Below, piece by piece: positions 50,101 through 61,066 of a stretch of DNA of 64,000 nt. Made by a program: the position numbers and the translations under genes. Source of the DNA: Utricularia gibba (taxonomy: Eukaryota > Streptophyta > Magnoliopsida > Lamiales > Lentibulariaceae); assembly GCA_002189035.1 (NCBI GenBank), contig NEEC01000032.1, positions 27,364 to 91,363 on the forward strand. The letters are read 5' to 3'. The notes below the pieces were generated by a model, which was not told where the DNA came from, did no database searches, and worked only from the letters and a program-made list of their open reading frames with translations. Position 1 is the stretch's first letter, and each line of letters opens with the position of its first letter.

Positions 50101-51296
50101 TCCCGTATACCATGTCTCTAGTGGCTATTTGATTCTTTTGCCTTGTATGTTGTTCGCATCAATTTCGAGAACATGAAGCACATTATTAAATGCAGTCACC
50201 ACGGAATGCCACGTGAGACACTTTTCGTTGTGGCTTGTTTTTAATATGTCCACAGTTATCGGACAAACGTAACTCCAAATTATAATACTTGGAGCTCGAA
50301 AAGGGCTTCCCAACAGTGTGCTATGAAGAGCAAGGATCTGCATGTTATGCAAGAGGTGCTTCGCGGACCAGGATGTGCGACGTAGTCATTTCATTGCGCA
50401 TCATCATTCGGGGTGCATCCTAAAAATCACACGTGCACGGATTCATTAAAAATAAATATTTACGCATATCCAGAGTGTATAACAGTGTTGGGATAAGTGA
50501 TGCCACGAAATTCATGATGTAGCATGTGACTTTTTTCCAACTTGATCGCATAGTAGATGAATTCTGACACCATATGTTTTGGCTTTTGATTGATGCATTT
50601 AGTTGCTATGATACTTCTGATTCTTGATGCACCATTCCCGTATACCATGTCTCTAGTGGCTATTTGATTCTTTTGCCTTGTATGTTGTTCGCATCAATTT
50701 CGAGAACATGAAGCACATTATTAAATGCAGTCACCACGGAATGCCACGTGAGACACTTTTCGTTGTGGCTTGTTTTTAATATGTCCACAGTTATCGGACA
50801 AACGTAACTCCAAATTATAATACTTGGAGCTCGAAAAGGGCTTCCCAACAGTGTGCTATGAAGAGCAAGGATCTGCATGTTATGCAAGAGGTGCTTCGCG
50901 GACCAGGATGTGCGACGTAGTCATTTCATTGCGCATCATCATTCGGGGTGCATCCTAAAAATCACACGTGCACGGGATTCATTAAAAATAAATATTTACG
51001 CATATCCAGAGTGTATAACAGTGTTGGGATAAGTGATGCCACGAAATTCATGATGTAGCATGTGACTTTTTTCCAACTTGATCGCATAGTAGATGAATCT
51101 GACACCATATGTTTTGGCTTTGATTGATGCATTTAGTTGCTATGATACTTCTGATTCTTGATGCACCATTCCCGTATACCATGTCTCTAGTGGCTATTTG
51201 ATTCTTTTGATGTTGTTCGCATCAATTTCGAGAACATGAAGCACATTATTAAATGCAGTCACCACGGAATGCCACGTGAGACACTTTTCGTTGTGG
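35121..51296. repeat. Core-type satellite block 4, the most homogeneous part
   Basis: About thirty near-identical monomers. From 39166 to 46669 there are 14 successive units of exactly 536 bp that look the same base for base on reading. The 535-bp form predominates at about 36.5-38.1 kb and 47.7-50.9 kb. Point differences are confined mostly to the spot after CATATCCAG (for example AGTTATAAC near 46730 and ATGTATAAC near 49405). Confidence 0.93.
39166..39701. repeat. Reference satellite monomer (536 bp) with its internal landmarks
   Basis: One canonical unit is described here for orientation. It starts GTGCATCCTAAAAATC and has an AT-rich head (ATTAAAAATAAATATTT near 39194-39214). Palindromic CACGTG hexamers lie at 39183-39188 and 39499-39504. 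An inverted repeat CTCCAA...TTGGAG lies at 39562-39583, with an AT-rich loop containing ATTATAAT. A short dyad TGCAT-GTT-ATGCA lies at 39628-39640. The unit ends CATCATCATTCGGG. Splitting it into thirds showed no convincing internal similarity, so the monomer does not look like a recent trimer of a 178-bp unit. Confidence 0.9.
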
Positions 51297-51440
51297 CACT
51301 TATCGTGGAACTTGATTATAACAGGATGTACCATGTCATGGAGTTGATTCTGCTTCCATGTTGATTCTTCTGATTCGATGAGAATGCATTCCCGTATACC
51401 ATGTCTCTAGTGGCTATTTGATTATATTGCATTGGTTGCC
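51297..51440. repeat. Scrambled satellite segment 4
   Basis: After TTTTCGTTGTGGC the monomer breaks into ACTTATCGTGGAACTTG and other non-canonical joins, then returns to CATTCCCGTATACCATG, another short break, and normal sequence from GCCACGTGAGAC. CTTCCATGTTGATT (51353-51366) and ATGAGAATGCA (51378-51388) are shared with segment 3. Confidence 0.82.
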
Positions 51441-54400
51441 ACGTGAGACACTTTTCGTTGTGGCTTGTTTTTAATATGTCCACAGTTATCGGACAAACGT
51501 AACTCCAAATTATAATACTTGGAGCTCGAAAGGGCTTCCCAACAGTGTGCTATGAAGAGCAAGGATCTGCATGTTATGCAAGAGGTGCTTCGCGGACCAG
51601 GATGTGCGACGTAGTCATTTCATTGCGCATCATCATTCGGGGTGCATCCTAAAAATCACACGTGCACGGATTCATTAAAAAAAATATTTACGCATATCCA
51701 GATTATATAACAGTGTTGGGATAAGTGATGCACGAAATTCATGATGTAGCATGTGACTTTTTTCCAACTTGATCGCATAGTAGATGAATCTGACACCATA
51801 TGTTTTGGCTTTTGATTGATGCATTTAGTTGCTATGATACTTCTGATTCTTGATGCACCATTCCCGTATACCATGTCTCTAGTGGCTATTTGATTCTTTT
51901 GCCTTGTATGTTGTTCGCATCAATTTCGAGAACATGAAGCACATTATTAAATGCAGTCACCACGGAATGCCACGTGAGACACTTTTCGTTGTGGCTTTTT
52001 TAATATGTCCACAGTTATCGGACAAACGTAACTCCAAATTATAATACTTGGAGCTCGAAAGGGCTTCCCAACAGTGTGCTATGAAGAGCAAGGATCTGCA
52101 TGTTATGCAAGAGGTGCTTCGCGGACCAGGATGTGCGACGTAGTCATTTCATTGCGCATCATCATTCGGGGTGCATCCTAAAAATCACACGTGCACGGGA
52201 TTCATTAAAAATAAATATTTACGCATATCCAGAATATAACAGTGTTGGGATAAGTGATGCCACGAAATTCATGATGTAGCATGTGACTTTTTTCCAACTT
52301 GATCGCATAGTAGATGAATCTGACACCATATGTTTTGGCTTTGATTGATGCATTTAGTTGCTATGATACTTCTGATTCTTGATGCACCATTCCCGTATAC
52401 CATGTCTCTAGTGGCTATTTGATTCTTTTGCTTGTATGTTGTTCGCATCAATTTCGAGAACATGAAGCACATTATTAAATGCAGTCACCACGGAATGCCA
52501 CGTGAGACACTTTTCGTTGTGGCTTGTTTTTAATATGTCCACAGTTATCGGACAAACGTAACTCCAAATTATAATACTTGGAGCTCGAAAGGGCTTCCAA
52601 CAGTGTGCTATGAAGAGCAAGGATCTGCATGTTATGCAAGAGGTGCTTCGCGGACCAGGATGTGCGACATAGTCATTTCATTGCGCATCATCATTCGGGG
52701 TGCATCCTAAAAATCACACGTGCACGGATTCATTAAAAATAAATATTTACGCATATCCAGATTATATAACAGTGTTGGGATAAGTGATGCACGAAATTCA
52801 TGATGTAGCATGTGACTTTTTTCCAACTTGATCGCATAGTAGATGAATCTGACACCATATGTTTTGGCTTTGATTGATGCATTTAGTTGCTATGATACTT
52901 CTGATTCTTGATGCACCATTCCCGTATACCATGTCTCTAGTGGCTATTTGATTCTTTGCTTGTATGTTGTTCGCATCAATTTCGAGAACATGAAGCACAT
53001 TATTAAATGCAGTCACCACGGAATGCCACGTGAGACACTTTTCGTTGTGGCTTGTTTTTAATATGTCCACAGTTATCGGACAAACGTAACTCCAAATTAT
53101 AATACTTGGAGCTCGAAAGGGCTTCCCAACAGTGTGCTATGAAGAGCAAGGATCTGCATGTTATGCAAGAGGTGCTTCGCGGACCAGGATGTGCGACGTA
53201 GTCATTTCATTGCGCATCATCATTCGGGGTGCATCCTAAAAATCACACGTGCACGGATTCATTAAAAATAAATATTTACGCATATCCAGAGTATATAACA
53301 GTGTTGGGATAAGTGATGCCACGAAATTCATGATGTAGCATGTGACTTTTTTCCAACTTGATCGCATAGTAGATGAATTCTGACACCATATGTTTTGGCT
53401 TTTGATTGATGCATTTAGTTGCTATGATACTTCTGATTCTTGATGCACCATTCCCGTATACCATGTCTCTAGTGGCTATTTGATTCTTTTGCCTTGTATG
53501 TTGTTCGCATCAATTTCGAGAACATGAAGCACATTATTAAATGCAGTCACCACGGAATGCCACGTGAGACACTTTTCGTTGTGGCTTGTTTTTAATATGT
53601 CCACAGTTATCGGACAAACGTAACTCCAAATTATAATACTTGGAGCTCGAAAAGGGCTTCCCAACAGTGTGCTATGAAGAGCAAGGATCTGCATGTTATG
53701 CAAGAGGTGCTTCGCGGACCAGGATGTGCGACGTAGTCATTTCATTGCGCATCATCATTCGGGGTGCATCCTAAAAATCACACGTGCACGGATTCATTAA
53801 AAATAAATATTTACGCATATCCAGAGTGTATAACAGTGTTGGGATAAGTGATGCCACGAAATTCATGATGTAGCATGTGACTTTTTTCCAACTTGATCGC
53901 ATAGTAGATGAATTCTGACACCATATGTTTTGGCTTTTGATTGATGCATTTAGTTGCTATGATACTTCTGATTCTTGATGCACCATTCCCGTATACCATG
54001 TCTCTAGTGGCTATTTGATTCTTTTGCCTTGTATGTTGTTCGCATCAATTTCGAGAACATGAAGCACATTATTAAATGCAGTCACCACGGAATGCCACGT
54101 GAGACACTTTTCGTTGTGGCTTGTTTTTAATATGTCCACAGTTATCGGACAAACGTAACTCCAAATTATAATACTTGGAGCTCGAAAAGGGCTTCCCAAC
54201 AGTGTGCTATGAAGAGCAAGGATCTGCATGTTATGCAAGAGGTGCTTCGCGGACCAGGATGTGCGACGTAGTCATTTCATTGCGCATCATCATTCGGGGT
54301 GCATCCTAAAAATCACACGTGCACGGGATTCATTAAAAATAAATATTTACGCATATCCAGAGTGTATAACAGTGTTGGGATAAGTGATGCCACGAAATTC

Positions 54401-57400
54401 ATGATGTAGCATGTGACTTTTTTCCAACTTGATCGCATAGTAGATGAATTCTGACACCATATGTTTTGGCTTTTGATTGATGCATTTAGTTGCTATGATA
54501 CTTCTGATTCTTGATGCACCATTCCCGTATACCATGTCTCTAGTGGCTATTTGATTCTTTTGCTTGTATGTTGTTCGCATCAATTTCGAGAACATGAAGC
54601 ACATTATTAAATGCAGTCACCACGGAATGCCACGTGAGACACTTTTCGTTGTGGCTTGTTTTTAATATGTCCACAGTTATCGGACAAACGTAACTCCAAA
54701 TTATAATACTTGGAGCTCGAAGGGCTTCCCAACAGTGTGCTATGAAGAGCAAGGATCTGCATGTTATGCAAGAGGTGCTTCGCGGACCAGGATGTGCGAC
54801 GTAGTCATTTCATTGCGCATCATCATTCGGGGTGCATCCTAAAAATCACACGTGCACGGATTCATTAAAAATAAATATTTACGCATATCCAGATTATATA
54901 ACAGTGTTGGGATAAGTGATGCCACGAAATTCATGATGTAGCATGTGACTTTTTTCCAACTTGATCGCATAGTAGATGAATCTGACACCATATGTTTTGG
55001 CTTTTGATTGATGCATTTAGTTGCTATGATACTTCTGATTCTTGATGCACCATTCCCGTATACCATGTCTCTAGTGGCTATTTGATTCTTTTGCCTTGTA
55101 TGTTGTTCGCATCATTTCGAGAACATGAAGCACATTATTAAATGCAGTCACCACGGAATGCCACGTGAGACACTTTTCGTTGTGGCTTGTTTTTAATATG
55201 TCCACAGTTATCGGACAAACGTAACTCCAAATTATAATACTTGGAGCTCGAAAGGGCTTCCAACAGTGTGCTATGAAGAGCAAGGATCTGCATGTTATGC
55301 AAGAGGTGCTTCGCGGACCAGGATGTGCGACGTAGTCATTTCATTGCGCATCATCATTCGGGGTGCATCCTAAAAATCACACGTGCACGGATTCATTAAA
55401 AATAAATATTTACGCATATCCAGAGTGTATAACAGTGTTGGGATAAGTGATGCCACGAAATTCATGATGTAGCATGTGACTTTTTTCCAACTTGATCGCA
55501 TAGTAGATGAATTCTGACACCATATGTTTTGGCTTTTGATTGATGCATTTAGTTGCTATGATACTTCTGATTCTTGATGCACCATTCCCGTATACCATGT
55601 CTCTAGTGGCTATTTGATTCTTTTGCCTTGTATGTTGTTCGCATCAATTTCGAGAACATGAAGCACATTATTAAATGCAGTCACCACGGAATGCCACGTG
55701 AGACACTTTTCGTTGTGGCTTGTTTTTAATATGTCCACAGTTATCGGACAAACGTAACTCCAAATTATAATACTTGGAGCTCGAAAGGGCTTCCCAACAG
55801 TGTGCTATGAAGAGCAAGGATCTGCATGTTATGCAAGAGGTGCTTCGCGGACCAGGATGTGCGACGTAGTCATTTCATTGCGCATCATCATTCGGGGTGC
55901 ATCCTAAAAATCACACGTGCACGGGATTCATTAAAAATAAATATTTACGCATATCCAGAGTGTATAACAGTGTTGGGATAAGTGATGCCACGAAATTCAT
56001 GATGTAGCATGTGACTTTTTTCCAACTTGATCGCATAGTAGATGAATTCTGACACCATATGTTTTGGCTTTGATTGATGCATTTAGTTGCTATGATACTT
56101 CTGATTCTTGATGCACCATTCCCGTATACCATGTCTCTAGTGGCTATTTGATTCTTTTGCCTTGTATGTTGTTCGCATCAATTTCGAGAACATGAAGCAC
56201 ATTATTAAATGCAGTCACCACGGAATGCCGTGAGACACTTTTCGTTGTGGCTTGTTTTTAATATGTCCACAGTTATCGGACAAACGTAACTCCAAATTAT
56301 AATACTTGGAGCTCGAAAAGGGCTTCCCAACAGTGTGCTATGAAGAGCAAGGATCTGCATGTTATGCAAGAGGTGCTTCGCGGACCAGGATGTGCGACGT
56401 AGTCATTTCATTGCGCATCATCATTCGGGGCATCTAAAAATCACACGTGCACGGGATTCATTAAAAATAAATATTTACGCATATCCATATAACAGTGTTG
56501 GGATAAGTGATGCCACGAAATTCATGATGTAGCATGTGACTTTTTTCCAACTTGATCGCATAGTAGATGAATTGACACCATATGTTTTGGCTTTTGATTG
56601 ATGCATTTAGTTGCTATGATACTTCTGATTCTTGATGCACCATTCCCGTATACCATGTCTCTAGTGGCTATTTGATTCTTTTGCCTTGTATGTTGTTCGC
56701 ATCAATTTCGAGAACATGAAGCACATTATTAAATGCAGTCACCACGGAATGCCACGTGAGACACTTTTCGTTGTGGCTTGTTTTTAATATGTCCACAGTT
56801 ATCGGACAAACGTAACTCCAAATTATAATACTTGGAGCTCGAAAAGGGCTTCCCAACAGTGTGCTATGAAGAGCAAGGATCTGCATGTTATGCAAGAGGT
56901 GCTTCGCGGACCAGGATGTGCGACGTAGTCATTTCATTGCGCATCATCATTCGGGGTGCATCCTAAAAATCACACGTGCACGGATTCATTAAAAATAAAT
57001 ATTTACGCATATCCAGAGTATATAACAGTGTTGGGATAAGTGATGCCACGAAATTCATGATGTAGCATGTGACTTTTTTCCAACTTGATCGCATAGTAGA
57101 TGAATTCTGACACCATATGTTTTGGCTTTTGATTGATGCATTTAGTTGCTATGATACTTCTGATTCTTGATGCACCATTCCCGTATACCATGTCTCTAGT
57201 GGCTATTTGATTCTTTTGCCTTGTATGTTGTTCGCATCAATTTCGAGAACATGAAGCACATTATTAAATGCAGTCACCACGAATGCCACGTGAGACACTT
57301 TTCGTTGTGGCTTGTTTTTAATATGTCCACAGTTATCGGACAAACGTAACTCCAAATTATAATACTTGGAGCTCGAAAAGGGCTTCCAACAGTGTGCTAT

Positions 57401-60400
57401 GAAGAGCAAGGATCTGCATGTTATGCAAGAGGTGCTTCGCGGACCAGGATGTGCGACGTAGTCATTTCATTGCGCATCATCATTCGGGGTGCATCCTAAA
57501 AATCACACGTGCACGGATTCATTAAAAATAAATATTTACGCATATCCAGATTATAAGTGTTGGGATAAGTGATGCCACGAAATTCATGATGTAGCATGTG
57601 ACTTTTTTCCAACTTGATCGCATAGTAGATGAATTCTGACACCATATGTTTTGGCTTTTGATTGATGCATTTAGTTGCTATGATACTTCTGATTCTTGAT
57701 GCACCATTCCCGTATACCATGTCTCTAGTGGCTATTTGATTCTTTTGCCTTGTATGTTGTTCGCATCAATTTCGAGAACATGAAGCACATTATTAAATGC
57801 AGTCACCACGGAATGCCACGTGAGACACTTTTCGTTGTGGCTTTTTAATATGTCCACAGTTATCGGACAAACGTAACTCCAAATTATAATACTTGGAGCT
57901 CGAAAAGGGCTTCCCAACAGTGTGCTATGAAGAGCAAGGATCTGCATGTTATGCAAGAGGTGCTTCGCGGACCAGGATGTGCGACGTAGTCATTTCATTG
58001 CGCATCATCATTCGGGGTGCATCCTAAAAATCACACGTGCACGGGATTCATTAAAAATAAATATTTACGCATATCCAGAGTATAACAGTGTTGGGATAAG
58101 TGATGCCAAATTCATGATGTAGCATGTGACTTTTTTCCAACTTGATCGCATAGTAGATGAATTCTGACACCATATGTTTTGGCTTTTGATTGATGCATTT
58201 AGTTGCTATGATACTTCTGATTCTTGATGCACCATTCCCGTATACCATGTCTCTAGTGGCTATTTGATTCTTTTGCCTTGTATGTTGTTCGCATCAATTT
58301 CGAGAACATGAAGCACATTATTAAATGCAGTCACCACGGAATGCCACGTGAGACACTTTTCGTTGTGGCTTGTTTTTAATATGTCCACAGTTATCGGACA
58401 AACGTAACTCCAAATTATAATACTTGGAGCTCGAAAGGGCTCCCAACAGTGTGCTATGAAGAGCAAGGATCTGCATGTTATGCAAGAGGTGCTTCGCGGA
58501 CCAGGATGTGCGACGTAGTCATTTCATTGCGCATCATCATTCGGGGTGCATCCTAAAAATCACACGTGCACGGGATTCATTAAAAATAAATATTTACGCA
58601 TATCCAGAGTGTATAACAGTGTTGGGATAAGTGATGCCACGAAATTCATGATGTAGCATGTGACTTTTTTCCAACTTGATCGCATAGTAGATGAATTCTG
58701 ACACCATATGTTTTGGCTTTTGATTGATGCATTTAGTTGCTATGATACTTCTGATTCTTGATGCACCATTCCCGTATACCATGTCTCTAGTGGCTATTTG
58801 ATTTTTTGCCTTGTATGTTGTTCGCATCAATTTCGAGAACATGAAGCACATTATTAAATGCAGTCACCACGGAATGCCACGTGAGACACTTTTCGTTGTG
58901 GCTTGTTTTTAATATGTCCACAGTTATCGGACAAACGTAACTCCAAATTATAATACTTGGAGCTCGAAAAGGGTGAAGAGCAAGGATCTGCATGTTATGC
59001 AAGAGGTGCTTCGCGGACCAGGATGTGCGACGTAGTCATTTCATTGCGCATCATCATTCGGGTGCATCCTAAAAATCACACGTGCACGGGATTCATTAAA
59101 AATAAATATTTACGCATATCCAGAGTTATAACAGTGTTGGGATAAGTGATGCCACGAAATTCATGATGTAGCATGTGACTTTTTTCCAACTTGATCGCAT
59201 AGTAGATGAATTCTGACACCATATGTTTTGGCTTTGATTGATGCATTTAGTTGCTATGATACTTCTGATTCTTGATGCACCATTCCCGTATACCATGTCT
59301 CTAGTGGCTATTTGATTCTTTTGCCTTGTATGTTGTTCGCATCAATTTCGAGAACATGAAGCACATTATTAAATGCAGTCACCACGGAATGCCACGTGAG
59401 ACACTTTTCGTTGTGGCTTGTTTTAATATGTCCACAGTTATCGGACAAACGTAACTCCAAATTATAATACTTGGAGCTCGAAAAGGGCTTCCCAACAGTG
59501 TGCTATGAAAGCAAGGATCTGCATGTTATGCATGCTTCGCGGACCAGGATGTGCGACGTAGTCATTTCATTGCGCATCATCATTCGGGGTGCATCCTAAA
59601 AATCACACGTGCACGGGATTCATTAAAAATAAATATTTACGCATATCCAGAGTGTATAACAGTGTTGGGATAAGTGATGCCACGAAATTCATGATGTAGC
59701 ATGTGACTTTTTTCCAACTTGATCGCATAGTAGATGAATCTGACACCATATGTTTGGCTTTGATTGATGCATTTAGTTGCTATGATACTTCTGATTCTTG
59801 ATGCACCATTCCCGTATACCATGTCTCTAGTGGCTATTTGATTCTTTTGCCTTGTATGTTGTTCGCATCAATTTCGAGAACATGAAGCACATTATTAAAT
59901 GCAGTCACCACGGAATGCCACGTGAGACACTTTTCGTTGTGGCTTTTTTTAATATGTCCACAGTTATCGGACAAACGTAACTCCAAATTATAATACTTGG
60001 AGCTCGAAAAGGGCTTCCCAACAGTGTGCTATGAAGAGCAAGGATCTGCATGTTATGCAAGAGGTGCTTCGCGGACCAGGATGTGCGACGTAGTCATTTC
60101 ATTGCGCATCATCATTCGGGGTGCATCCTAAAAATCACACGTGCACGGGATTCATTAAAAATAAATATTTACGCATATCCAGAGTGTATAACAGTGTTGG
60201 GATAAGTGATGCCACGAAATTCATGATGTAGCATGTGACTTTTTTCCAACTTGATCGCATAGTAGATGAATTCTGACACCATATGTTTTGGCTTTTGATT
60301 GATGCATTTAGTTGCTATGATACTTCTGATTCTTGATGCACCATTCCCGTATACCATGTCTCTAGTGGCTATTTGATTCTTTTGCCTTGTATGTTGTTCG

Positions 60401-61000
60401 CATCAATTTCGAGAACATGAAGCACATTATTAAATGCAGTCACCACGGAATGCCACGTGAGACACTTTTCGTTGTGGCTTGTTTTTAATATGTCCACAGT
60501 TATCGGACAAACGTAACTCCAAATTATAATACTTGGAGCTCGAAAAGGGCTTCCAACAGTGTGCTATGAAGAGCAAGGATCTGCATGTTATGCAGAGGTG
60601 CTTCGCGGACCAGGATGTGCGACGTAGTCATTTCATTGCGCATCATCATTCGGGGTGCATCCTAAAAATCACACGTGCACGGGATTCATTAAAAATAAAT
60701 ATTTACGCATATCCAGAGTGTATAACAGTGTTGGGATAAGTGATGCCACGAAATTCATGATGTAGCATGTGACTTTTTTCCAACTTGATCGCATAGTAGA
60801 TGAATTCTGACACCATATTTTTGGCTTTTGATTGATGCATTTAGTTGCTATGATACTTCTGATTCTTGATGCACCATTCCCGTATACCATGTCTCTAGTG
60901 GCTATTTGATTCTTTTGCCTTGTATGTTGTTCGCATCAATTTCGAGAACATGAAGCACATTATTAAATGCAGTCACCACGGAATGCCACGTGAGACACTT
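51441..61000. repeat. Core-type satellite block 5, with scattered small deletions
   Basis: Eighteen or so monomers, with heads near 51640, 52174, 52699, 53227, 53762, 54297, 54830, 55363, 55899, 56429, 56955, 57487, 58017, 58547, 59062, 59588, 60120 and 60655. They are of core type but have more 1-20 bp losses than block 4, for example GAAAAGGGTGAAGAGC near 58966 and TTATGCATGCTTCGC near 59526. These indels shift any reading frame. Confidence 0.9.
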
Positions 61001-61066
61001 AATAACAGTAACATATTTATAATACTTGGAGCATATCCAGGAGCATGTATAACAGTGTGCGACGTG
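61001..61066. repeat. Scrambled satellite segment 5, words out of order
   Basis: Within about 66 bp, tail words (TATAATACTTGGAGC) are followed by head words (GCATATCCAG, TGTATAACAGTGT) and then again by tail words (GTGCGACGTG). The order therefore differs from the monomer. The host unit, 60655 to 61093, is about 438 bp long. Confidence 0.75.
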
